64,000 nucleotides of DNA from Paenibacillus mucilaginosus 3016. Lineage in GTDB: Bacteria > Bacillota > Bacilli > Paenibacillales > NBRC-103111. The notes under the pieces are model-generated. The model ran no database searches and was not told the origin of the DNA. It saw only the letters and a list, made by a program, of their open reading frames with translations. The stretch lies in contig NC_016935.1 in the NCBI RefSeq assembly GCF_000250655.1, forward strand, positions 4,730,001 through 4,794,000. Reading direction: 5' to 3'. Below, piece by piece: positions 43,298 through 52,090 of this stretch; positions within the stretch are counted from its first letter, which is position 1, and each line of letters begins with the position of its first letter. Made by a program: the position numbers and the translations under genes.

Positions 43298-44668
43298 TTA
43301 CACCTGCGGAGTCCCCGTTCCCATGAGCAGAAGAGACAGCTCCGCCGGTGCATGGAGGGAGCTCTCTCCGTCCGCCGGTCCGGCCGCCGAACCGCCGGCC
43401 GCCATGGCTTGGATCAGCGTCTCGACCTGCTTGTCTGTCCAGATCGTACCGTCTGCGAATTCGAATCGTTCCACGCGCTGCCCTGCTCCGCCGAAGAAGT
43501 CCCGCACGAGAAGCTTCTCCGCCTCGCTGAAGAGCCCGAGGTCGTTCCCCTGGCGGTTCACCGTTACTTCCGGGGCGGAGACCGCTTCGAAGATCACCCG
43601 GTCCGTCTCCCCGCTCAGCCCCTCGTCGCGGATCGTATTCAGCAGGGCGCCTTCGCCGATCCGGTACGTATCCGATCCCCTGCCGCCGGAGAGGGTATTA
43701 CCACGGGTTTCCCAGCCATGCACAGCCAGTTCATCGTTCCCGGAGCCGCCTCTGAGCAGATTCGATGCGTGTGTTGCGGTCAGCGAATCGTTCCCGTCGC
43801 CGCCGTCGAGCAGATTGAAGCTTGTGCCGGACGGATCATCGAGAAGAAGGGTATCGCTGCCCGCTTCGCCCTTCAGAACGGAATGGCTCAGAATAGAGCC
43901 ATAATACGCACGCAGCGTATCGTTGCCCGTCCCTCCCAGGTACGTCTCTTCGCTGCCGCCTGCAGCAAAATTGTCATTGCCGCCGCCGCCGGAGTAGAGG
44001 TTGGAGCGGCTGTGGTAACTGCCATACTCATCGGAGCCAACAGAAAACCAGTCGTCCCCATATCCCCCGATCAATGTACTGTCAACCGCTCCAGAGGTGC
44101 CCAGGAAGTCGGTGTCCGCGCCGCCGTCGATCCGGTTCCCCGATCCTGCCAGAATGAAGAGGCTGTCTTCCCCGGTGCCGCCTATGGCCTGGTTGTGTTC
44201 CCCGCGAATCCGCAGCTCATCCCGCCCATCCCCAAGATCGAAGGTGGAGCGGTTCATCACCGTATCGCCGTAGTCGACATAATCATCTCCGGCTCCGCTG
44301 TGAACGGCAGAACGGTCCAGGGCTGCCTCCAGCCGGTCCTCCCCGAGTCCGCCGGTCACGAGAAGTTCGCTTCCGCTGACCGTAAGCTCATCGTCTCCTT
44401 CATTGCCATGAATCCGGCTGCCGTTCGAGACGACCGTGATCGTATCGTCCCCTGTCTCGCCATACAGGACATGGGAGTCCCCTTCCACCAAGAACGTATC
44501 CTCGCCGTCTCCTCCGTGAAGCACATGGCTGCTGCTCCCGGGGGCCGCCAACAGGTAATCCTCACCCGCTCCCGCGAAGATGTGGTCTTCTCCCGAGGGG
44601 GAAGCGGTCAGCACATCATTGCCCTTCGTACCAAATACCAGGCGCGGCTTTTGCAGCTCTTGTTCCAT
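43298..44668 (-). CDS. RTX-type calcium-binding repeat protein, copy 2
   Basis: A 456-residue paralogue of the protein at 16545-17939, with the same layout: a short N-terminus ending in FGTKGNDVLTAS, about fifteen calcium-binding nonapeptide repeats (GGDGEDTFL, GGTGNDTLR, GGSGNDELA), then GETDRVIFEAVS, VERFEFADGTIWTD and a Gly/Ala-rich tail. There is no signal peptide. GGAGAGG lies upstream of the ATG. It is monocistronic. Its function is unknown; the two copies share no neighbours, so the common role must lie in the protein itself. Confidence 0.85.
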   Translation of the reverse strand: MEQELQKPRLVFGTKGNDVLTASPSGEDHIFAGAGEDYLLAAPGSSSHVLHGGDGEDTFLVEGDSHVLYGETGDDTITVVSNGSRIHGNEGDDELTVSGSELLVTGGLGEDRLEAALDRSAVHSGAGDDYVDYGDTVMNRSTFDLGDGRDELRIRGEHNQAIGGTGEDSLFILAGSGNRIDGGADTDFLGTSGAVDSTLIGGYGDDWFSVGSDEYGSYHSRSNLYSGGGGNDNFAAGGSEETYLGGTGNDTLRAYYGSILSHSVLKGEAGSDTLLLDDPSGTSFNLLDGGDGNDSLTATHASNLLRGGSGNDELAVHGWETRGNTLSGGRGSDTYRIGEGALLNTIRDEGLSGETDRVIFEAVSAPEVTVNRQGNDLGLFSEAEKLLVRDFFGGAGQRVERFEFADGTIWTDKQVETLIQAMAAGGSAAGPADGESSLHAPAELSLLLMGTGTPQV

Positions 44669-44801
44669 TCCGGCATCGTCCTCTCCGACATTGAATAAGG
44701 AATGACGAACTCCCTATACAGGAATTCCATATTCAAAATAGCATACTCATTCATCCTATAGTCTTATGTTTTCTTTAGATTCCCAGGTTTGTTCCAGCCA
44801 C

Positions 44802-44837
44802 AAAAGAAAGAAGCCTGAGGATGATTACCTCAGGCTC
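44802..44837 (-). terminator. Terminator of the xylanase gene
   Basis: On the minus strand GCCTGAGG pairs with CCTCAGGC, followed by a T-rich tail. Confidence 0.85.
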
Positions 44838-44857
44838 CCTGCCGGCTCCGGCTACGC

Positions 44858-46875
44858 CTACGGCTGTATGCCCCAGACGAGGCTGCCGTCCTGGTGCAGA
44901 GTTACCCTGTTCCAGTCGGCATAGCCGGTCTTCGCGGGATCGAACGAGTAGTCGCCCGCCTCGTTGAGGCCGACCAATCCGACTTTGCAATGCGCAGCTG
45001 AATATCGCCGGTCTGTCCGCCGGCCGGGATGGAGCCTGCCGTGTCGGTGAAGCCCAGCTCCACATAGGTGTCCGCGCCGGGTCCTGCCGCCTCCCCGAAG
45101 CTCCGCAATACATTGGCCGAGCCGACCTGTGCCCAATCGACCCAGGCGTTCAGCGGCGGAGCGCCCTCCTTCGTGAAGTAGTAGCGGAGCTTGAGGCCGC
45201 TCAGCTTGACGGCGGTTGTGCCCGTGTTCTTGATATTGAACTGCGGGCCGATCGTATTGTCGGCGGCGTTCGTGTTCCCGGCACGGTACTGTACGGCCAG
45301 GCTGCCGGCCGGCGGTGCCGGTGTGCCGACGACCGACCAGTAGGCGGATTTGGCCTGGAGCCGCTCATCGAAGAGCAGCGGCCAGTCCTTGCGGTTCACC
45401 GGGAAGGAGCGCAGCCACGTATTGCCGTCGTCCTTGCCCCACAGCGTGACATTCGTGATCAGGTTCTTGCGCTTGCGGAAGAGCTCGAACAGCGCCTTGT
45501 ATTTGTCCGCCTGCTGCTTCTTGAGGGTGTCGGGGAACGTCTCCAGCCGGTCCGTGTCGTTGGAATAGACGCCCATGTCGAGCTCGGTAATATGCTGCTC
45601 TACACCAAGGGCGGCGAACTTCAGCAGTGAAGTGTCGATCTCCTGAAGGGACGGGAAGGCGATGCGGATATGCGACTGGTGCCCTACCCCGTCAACCGGC
45701 ACCCCTTTGGCCTTCAGCCGCTGCACCAGATTGTACAGCGCCTGGCTCTTCGCCGGCTCATGCGTATTGTAATCGTTGATGAACAGCTTGGCATCCGGAT
45801 CCGCCTGACGGGCGAACAGGAACGCCTTCTCGATGTATTCCTCCCCGGCGATCTGGTACCACTCGCTGCGCCGCAGTCCGTCAGGCTGGGAAGCGTCGAT
45901 GACCTCATTGACGACGTCCCACGCATCGATGACGTCTTTGTAGCGGCTCACGACCGTCTCGATATGCTTCTGCATCCGCTGGTAGAGCAGCTCTTTCGAA
46001 GCCCGGTTCCCCTGCGCGTCGCGGAACACCCACCCCGGCGTCTGGTTGTGCCAGATCAGGGTGTGGCCTCTCACCTGCTGGCCGTTCTCCACGCCGAAGT
46101 TTACCGCCGCGTCGGAATCGGCGAGATCGAACACCCCTTCCTGCGGCTCCGTGCTGTCCCACTTCAGCACATTGCCCGGGGTGACCGTGCCGAAGTGCTT
46201 GGCGATCAGCTTCCGGTCCGCCTCCTGGTTCATCTCGAAGTTCTCAAAGGCCGTCCCGACCGTAAAATCACCGGCAAACACATCCTTGAGCGACGGTATG
46301 TTCTCCTCGATCGTGATCGGACCCGCATCCGGCAGCTGCTCGATCCGGAAATCGTCCAGCAGGATGGACTGCGCCGGCTGATCCGGCGCCTCGAAATAGA
46401 CGGACAGCTTGTTCGCCGCTTCCCGCAGCTTATACTGCGCCTCGATCTTCACCCAGCCGGACGAAGTCACGGCCGCCGAAGCGATCTGCTCATACTGCTC
46501 GCCGGCCGCAAGCGAATGCTGCAGGGACAGGTACACCTTCGTATTCGGCGAACCGGCGGGAAGCTTCAGCCAGCCGGAGACGACATACGATTGGCCCGCC
46601 CTCATCAGCGGCGTCACCTCCAGCGACGGCCCGTGCCAGCCCTTCGTCCGGCCGTCCACCTGCATGCCGTAGACGCCGCTGTGGGCGGCTCCCGGGGAGG
46701 CTGTCAGGATTTCGACGCCGCCGCGTCCGGTCCAGCCCGCCACCACCGCATCCTCGAAGTCATGCTGCAGGAGCACCGTATTGGCGGCGGAGACCGGAGC
46801 CGCCGCCAGCATGATCAAGGCCAGGGCCAAGCCGGAGATCCGGCCCGCTTTACTGCACTTCCAATTCAGTTTCAT
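44858..46875 (-). pseudogene. Secreted GH10 xylanase with CBM22-like and CBM3 domains, frameshifted near the 3' end
   Basis: An endo-1,4-beta-xylanase with a signal peptide (1-30), a CBM4/9/22-like module (about 33-180), a GH10 barrel (about 190-517) with acid/base Glu324 in DVVNE and nucleophile Glu431 in ITELD, and a C-terminal CBM3 from about 523. Near 44971 one base is missing relative to the GH9 and GH26 copies of the same module. The frame then reads 22 unrelated residues to a stop at 44902, while the correct end (GDYSFDP...VWGIQP) continues in another frame to 44858. The catalytic part is intact, so an active enzyme with a damaged CBM3 is possible. A sequencing error cannot be excluded. 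Confidence 0.85.
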
Positions 46876-47075
46876 GGCACCTCATCCTTCCGTTGACCCT
46901 CATTCCCACTGCCTTCCTTAGTTGACCTGTGTCCATGCCTGCCGTCACTCACCCGGGGGCCGGGGCCGGGACAGCGTCCCTGCCCGGTTAGCCTCATCCG
47001 GGAACAGGAGAATGCTCTTTCTGTCCCGGCATGCAGCCCCAGAGATGAAGTGGACGGCGTAACTGCCTGAGCGGA
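46876..47075. other. Gap between the GH9 and xylanase genes
   Basis: No gene is seen. A hairpin, CCGGGAACAG against CTGTCCCGG, is centred near 47013 but lacks a T run, so termination is not assured. Confidence 0.4.
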
Positions 47076-49463
47076 TTACGGCTGCGTGCCCCAGACCAGC
47101 GTGCCGCCTTGATGCAGCGTTATCCTGCCCCAGTCGGCATAGGCGGTCTTCGACGCATCGAACGAGTAGTCCCCGGCTTCGTTGAAGTTCGACCAGTCGG
47201 CCTTCGCGATGCGCAGCTGAATATCCCCGGTCTGTCCGCCGGCCGGGATGGAGCCTGCTGCATCGGCGAAGCTCAGCTCCACATAGGTGTCCGCACCCGT
47301 GCCTGCGGCCGTCTCGAAGGTCCGCAGCACGTTGGCCGAGCCGATCTGCGCCCAGTCGACCCAGGAGCCCAGCGGCTGGCTGCCGTCCTTCGTGAAGTAG
47401 TAGCGGAGCCGCAGATCGCTCAGTTGTACCGCGCTCGTACCGGTGTTCCTGATGTTAAAATGCGGCGCGATCGTATTGTCCGCCGGATTCGTGTTCCCGG
47501 CGCGGTACTGCACGGCCAGGCCGCCCGCCGGCTGAGGAGTCGTTCCGGCCGGCGTGACGCTGACCTGGACCGAATCCGGGCCGGCGCCTGCGCTGTTCAC
47601 GGCGGAGACGACGTAATAGTACGTGGTGCCGCCTGTCAGGCCGGTGTCCGTGTAGCCCGTGCCGGTGACGCCGGTCGCCACGACCGTGTAAGGCCCGCCG
47701 CCGGCCGCCGCCCGCTTCACCGTATAGCTCGCTGCGCCGGACGAGGCCGTCCACGACAGCACCGCCTTCCCGTCACCCGCTGCTGCGGCCTTCAGCCCGG
47801 CAGGCGCCGCCGGCACGGCGGTGCCTCCTCCTCCGATCTCCGGCGGGAAGTTCGGCAGCGGCTGCTGGCCTTGGCCGTACTGCGCATAGAGCCCGGCGAG
47901 CGCTCCGACCAGCCCGGCATTGTAGTCGATGGCGACTTCGTTCTGCACATAATCGGTGATGAGATCGTTGTGCCGGTCGCTGCCGTCGGGACCTCCGACC
48001 AGGGCGCCCCACAGGATGTGCCGGTTATTCGGCGGGTCCGTCAGGCTGCCTCTGGTCGAGCCGTGGGCCGCGCGGTGATGCGGGTGCTTGACGTCCAGCT
48101 CGGGAGACGGGAAGCCGACGAGATACGAATAGCCCATCGGATTGCGGCCCATCAGATAATCCATCTGGCTCTTGGCCCACTCGGTGAACGCGGTGCCGCC
48201 CTTGTGCTTGTCGTAGATCAGCGCCAGCATTTGGGCGGCCGCATTGTAACGCGCAGAGCCCCATCCCGTTGCGAAGGAGAAGCCGGCCGGTGTCCGGGGG
48301 ATATAGGCGCTGTCACCCGTGTCGCGGTGCGGCACTTTGCCGCCGGACCAGTACTCGAGGTTCCAGCGCGCCGAATCGGCATACTGGGCGTTCGCCGGGA
48401 AGAGCTCGGCGAGCCTCAGGACGACCCCGCCCCAGACGGTATCCCAGCTGTGGGTCCAGGTATTTTTCCACGTCCCGGTAGTGGAGCTCATGATCTTCTT
48501 GAGATCCCCCGTGTAGCTCGTGCCGGATACCCCGGCCGCATCCTGAAGATAACCGTTCTCCCCCGTGGCCGAATACAGCCAGACCGCCGCCCAGGCGAGC
48601 TCGTCGTCGTCCGCGCTGGAGTTGTAGAAGCCGTCGCTGTTCCCAAGGCCCCTGTACTGCCGGGCGAACCGGTACAGGGCCGACGCCGTGTCCAGGCAGC
48701 GTGCGGCGTAGGCTGCGTCGCTGTCCTTCATGTTCAGCGACATGATCGCCAGAGCGGCCGCCGCTCCGGCCGCCTGGTCACTGGCCGGCTTCTCGGCCGT
48801 GGCGAAGGTGGCCGGGCGGGGATACTTGACGGGGTCCTGCAGCTCCGGGGGGCCCCAGTACGCGTGATCCACCCCGCCGTCGCCCACCATGTAGCTGAAG
48901 GCCACGACATTCCCCTGCGCATCCCGGAATGTGGAGCGGAGGAAGTAATCGCTGAACCACCGCAGGATCTCCAGCATATGCGCTTCCTGCCCGCTGCTGC
49001 GGAACGCATCGCGGAATTCATAGAAGCCCCAGCCGAGCGTGGAGGCGGCATAGGTCTGCGGCAGACCGAACTTGACATGGTCCCCCGCGTCATGGAAGCC
49101 GCCGCTGACATCCACCGAGCCGTTCCCGTCGGGGTCGAGGACGGAGAGATTCCGGCTGATGAAGTCGGAGGACAGGTTGGTCATGTTCTTCGCCGTGCCG
49201 TTCACCCCGAGCGGCACCCGGACGTCCGAGAGCTGTGAATCGCCTCTCCAGGGCAGCCTTCCCCCGGTAACGCCGGGCCCCGATTTCTCCGCATCGTAGA
49301 AATAGATCGATTTCTGCAGCGCTTCCGCATAGTTGTAGGGCTCCGCCGCCCGGGAAGGCGCCAGGGGCAGCGCTCCCATCACTATCGCGCCCGTGAGCAC
49401 AGACACGCCCAGGACTCGGGTCCAGCCCCCTTTTGCCATCGTCAATCGTTGGTTCAAAGCCAC
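47076..49463 (-). CDS. Secreted GH9 endoglucanase with fibronectin III and CBM3
   Basis: A 795-residue exported cellulase. A signal peptide ending in APSRAA precedes the GH9 (alpha/alpha)6 barrel, with the catalytic Asp pair Asp125/Asp128 in GGFHDAGDHVKFG and the acid Glu in NEVAIDYNAG. A fibronectin III domain (APAGLKAAAAGDGKAVLSW) and a CBM3 (VQYRAGNTNPADNTI to LVWGTQP) follow. GTG at 49463 is chosen because GGGAGAGGCGGGA precedes it and the signal peptide starts there; an in-frame extension to 49820 only shadows the GH26 gene. A TTG three codons later is an alternative start. It follows GH26 by 65 bases. Confidence 0.92.
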   Translation of the reverse strand: MALNQRLTMAKGGWTRVLGVSVLTGAIVMGALPLAPSRAAEPYNYAEALQKSIYFYDAEKSGPGVTGGRLPWRGDSQLSDVRVPLGVNGTAKNMTNLSSDFISRNLSVLDPDGNGSVDVSGGFHDAGDHVKFGLPQTYAASTLGWGFYEFRDAFRSSGQEAHMLEILRWFSDYFLRSTFRDAQGNVVAFSYMVGDGGVDHAYWGPPELQDPVKYPRPATFATAEKPASDQAAGAAAALAIMSLNMKDSDAAYAARCLDTASALYRFARQYRGLGNSDGFYNSSADDDELAWAAVWLYSATGENGYLQDAAGVSGTSYTGDLKKIMSSTTGTWKNTWTHSWDTVWGGVVLRLAELFPANAQYADSARWNLEYWSGGKVPHRDTGDSAYIPRTPAGFSFATGWGSARYNAAAQMLALIYDKHKGGTAFTEWAKSQMDYLMGRNPMGYSYLVGFPSPELDVKHPHHRAAHGSTRGSLTDPPNNRHILWGALVGGPDGSDRHNDLITDYVQNEVAIDYNAGLVGALAGLYAQYGQGQQPLPNFPPEIGGGGTAVPAAPAGLKAAAAGDGKAVLSWTASSGAASYTVKRAAAGGGPYTVVATGVTGTGYTDTGLTGGTTYYYVVSAVNSAGAGPDSVQVSVTPAGTTPQPAGGLAVQYRAGNTNPADNTIAPHFNIRNTGTSAVQLSDLRLRYYFTKDGSQPLGSWVDWAQIGSANVLRTFETAAGTGADTYVELSFADAAGSIPAGGQTGDIQLRIAKADWSNFNEAGDYSFDASKTAYADWGRITLHQGGTLVWGTQP

Positions 49464-49528
49464 TCCCGCCTCTCCCTTCGCTGATAAAGCTGCTCCTGCT
49501 TCGTAACTCCGCCCGCCATCCAAGCGCC

Positions 49529-51766
49529 TCAATTCGGCGCGGAGCCCCATATGACGGAGCCGTTCAGATGAAGCGTGACCTTGTTCCAGTCCCCATACGC
49601 GATCTTCGTCCCGTCGAACGAATAATCGCCCGTCTCGCTGAAGTTCGACCAATCGGACTTCGCGATGCGCAGCTGAATGTCGCCGCTCTGCCCGCCGGCC
49701 GGGATCGAGCCCGCCGCGTCCGTGAAGCTCAGCTCCACGTAGGTGTCCGCTCCCGTGCCTGACGCTGTCCCGAAGGTGCGGTTCACATTCGCCGAACCAA
49801 TCTGCGCCCAGTCCACCCACGATTGAAGTGCCTGGCTGCCGTCCTTGGTGAAGTAGTAGCGCAGCTTCAAATCGCTGAGCTTGACGGCTGTCGTGCCCGT
49901 GTTCTTGATATTGAAATGCGCCGCGATCGTGTTATCCGCCGGGTTCGTATTTCCGGCACGGTACTGCACCTTGAGCGTACCGGCAGGCGCCGCCGGGCCC
50001 GAAGTCGGTACGGCACTCACCTGCGCGGAATTCGCACTCTCCCCCGCACTGTTCGCTGCCGTGACCACATAGTAGTAGGTCGTGCCGCCCGTCAGGCCGG
50101 TGTCCGTATAGCTTGTGCCGGTGATGCCGGCAGCCACCGTGGTGTACGGTCCGCCGCTGGCCGCAGATCGCTTCACCGTGTAGCTCGCTGCGCCTGCCGA
50201 AGCGGTCCAGCTCAGTACGGCCTGCTTGTCACCGGCCGCAGCCGCCAGGCCGGACGGAGCCGCCGGAGCGGTCACCACGCCACCGCCACCGCCACCGTAG
50301 GTTTTGAGATTCGGAAGCTCATCCAAGGTCAGCACATTGGCGTGCTGGTAGACCTTCTTAAGATGGGCGAGCGTGTTCGTATTGCCGTCGGTCAGGAAGC
50401 TGCCCTCCCAGGTGCAGAACCAGCTCCAGTCGGTGTGATAGATGTCCATGAGATCCGGATCGGGGATGGAGCCGTTCTCCGTCATCGCGATCAGCTTGCG
50501 GTTCTGGCTGAGCGCCACGAGCCGGTCGTATTGGCTGACCTGGGGACTGTAATCGCCTGCCGCCGGGTAGGAGTCGAAGCTGACGACATCGACCACATCG
50601 TCACCCGGGTACCACTGAGGCGAGATGGAATTCCATACCCATATCAGGTTATGGATGTTATGGACACCGGTAAGCCGTTCATAGAGCAGGCGATACAGCG
50701 CCTTGCAGGGCTCCGGCCCTTTGGCGCCCCACCAGAACCAGCCGCCCTCCGCCTCATGGAGAGGACGGAACAGCACAGGCACCTTCGCGTCCTGCAGCTT
50801 CTTCAGCTGGACCGCAATGGCGTCGATGTCCCTCAGGAGCAGCTTGTAATCCTCGGACTCCGGATGGCTCATCGCATAGTCGATGTCGAAGGTCGTGGAG
50901 TCGGTGTAGAAGCCCCGCCACCACTCCTTGCCCGGCTCGTCAATGAGCCCTTTGGGCGCATTCCAGTGCCACGCGAAGGTTACAGCGCCGCCCTGGCGGT
51001 CCCAGTCGATCGCCTTTTCCGTTTCTGTAGAAGTGGAGCCGTGCTCCACACGGGAAGGCGAATATTCGATGAAATCGAACCCGACGAGGGCCGGCTTTTT
51101 GCCCACATTCGTCTCCAGCCAGCTTACGTTATTGTAGCCCTGCTGCCCCGCGAGCATCTTGCTGCCGTACGTGTCGACAAGGAAGCTCATCAGCGACTTC
51201 GCCTCCGGTGTCACCTGGGGATCGACAAGCGCTTTGGTGATCTGGTGCGGTGCAGGTGCCGGGGCAGGCGCCACCTTCAGATAGTCGATCTCGAACCATC
51301 CCCAGCCGCGGTCGATCCGGATCGTGTTGCTTCCCGCGTTCAGCAGCGCTTTGGTCGCCGGAATTTCCTTGAAGCCTGTGGTGCTGGCCAGGGCGATCTC
51401 GCCGGCCGGCTGTCCGTTCACGGCCAGCGTCGTCCGCTTGTCTCCATAGGGCCCGTTATAGCCGAGCCGGATCTCGTACAGCCCTTTCACCGGTACGTTC
51501 ACCGTGAACGTCAGCGAATCCGCCGCATCGTCAAAGCTCGTGACATACCCGGACCCGGAGTAGCCGAGTGAAGCCGTACCGACCGTCGTTCCGGCCAGCA
51601 GCCCGTCTTCCGCTTCGTAAATGACAGAAGAGGCTTCCCCTGTTCCTGCCGCCGCAAGCGGGACTCCCGCCAGCAGGTTCACGGCCACCCAGCCGATCAC
51701 CATCCTTCGTTTGGTCACCATACCTCTCTCCTGTTTGATCATAATACCTCTCTCCTTTTTAATCAC
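49529..51766 (-). CDS. Secreted GH26 beta-mannanase with CBM35, fibronectin III and CBM3
   Basis: Up to 745 residues. A signal peptide (RRMVIGWVAVNLLAGVPLAAA) is followed by a CBM35-like module (about 48-166), a GH26 catalytic domain (about 174-488) with acid/base Glu338 in FRPLHEAEGG and nucleophile Glu430 in IAMTENGS, a Gly linker, a fibronectin III domain and a CBM3. The start lies in three tandem 24-base units, each with AGGAGAGAGG plus an in-frame start codon (GTG 51766, ATG 51742, ATG 51721), so several N-termini are possible; the innermost suits the signal peptide best. It is the first gene of the GH26-GH9 pair. Confidence 0.93.
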   Translation of the reverse strand: MIKKERGIMIKQERGMVTKRRMVIGWVAVNLLAGVPLAAAGTGEASSVIYEAEDGLLAGTTVGTASLGYSGSGYVTSFDDAADSLTFTVNVPVKGLYEIRLGYNGPYGDKRTTLAVNGQPAGEIALASTTGFKEIPATKALLNAGSNTIRIDRGWGWFEIDYLKVAPAPAPAPHQITKALVDPQVTPEAKSLMSFLVDTYGSKMLAGQQGYNNVSWLETNVGKKPALVGFDFIEYSPSRVEHGSTSTETEKAIDWDRQGGAVTFAWHWNAPKGLIDEPGKEWWRGFYTDSTTFDIDYAMSHPESEDYKLLLRDIDAIAVQLKKLQDAKVPVLFRPLHEAEGGWFWWGAKGPEPCKALYRLLYERLTGVHNIHNLIWVWNSISPQWYPGDDVVDVVSFDSYPAAGDYSPQVSQYDRLVALSQNRKLIAMTENGSIPDPDLMDIYHTDWSWFCTWEGSFLTDGNTNTLAHLKKVYQHANVLTLDELPNLKTYGGGGGGVVTAPAAPSGLAAAAGDKQAVLSWTASAGAASYTVKRSAASGGPYTTVAAGITGTSYTDTGLTGGTTYYYVVTAANSAGESANSAQVSAVPTSGPAAPAGTLKVQYRAGNTNPADNTIAAHFNIKNTGTTAVKLSDLKLRYYFTKDGSQALQSWVDWAQIGSANVNRTFGTASGTGADTYVELSFTDAAGSIPAGGQSGDIQLRIAKSDWSNFSETGDYSFDGTKIAYGDWNKVTLHLNGSVIWGSAPN

Positions 51767-51781
51767 AATACCTCTCTCCTT
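51710..51781 (-). repeat. Three tandem 24-base repeats, each a ribosome site plus start codon
   Basis: Positions 51758-51781, 51734-51757 and 51710-51733 are near-identical 24-base units. Each holds AGGAGAGAGGTAT and a GTG or ATG. Because 24 is a multiple of three, all starts are in frame with the mannanase, giving repeats of the octapeptide MIKKERGI. Confidence 0.9.
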
Positions 51782-52033
51782 TCGTGGTCCGGCCGGACCT
51801 CCAGGCCCGTACCGACTTGCATCCTGTTTGGCCTGGGTGCGTAATCCGGATCATCCTGAACGGACCTACCGCCTCCCCTCTTGTCCTGTCCCCAAGCCAC
51901 CTCCTCCCCTGCCGGCTGTCCGGCAGCGTTCCATTGGGGATGGTATGCTCATTATAATTTTTGGGGTAAGGTATTCTCTAACAGTTATGTAAGCATTTGA
52001 ATAGCACTTTGGTGTCTTTTGGGCGGCCAAACC
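51782..52033. other. Upstream region of the mannanase gene
   Basis: No gene is seen. It contains the GH26 promoter region, but no clear cre site. Confidence 0.4.
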
Positions 52034-52065
52034 AAAAAGGACTGCCGGTCACCCGGCAATCCTTC
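52034..52065 (-). terminator. Terminator of the arabinanase gene
   Basis: On the minus strand AAGGATTGCCGG pairs with CCGGCAGTCCTT with an internal mismatch, followed by TTT. Confidence 0.82.
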
Positions 52066-52090
52066 CTGATCTGAACATTTTATCAATATC

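Noticed and set aside
49464..49820. N-terminal extension of the GH9 protein
   Set aside because: It shadows the CBM3-coding end of the GH26 gene and lies before a good ribosome site and signal peptide.
51710..51781. Tandem repeats considered as a CRISPR array
   Set aside because: The 24-base units are contiguous with no spacers and lie over a start region; no cas gene is present.
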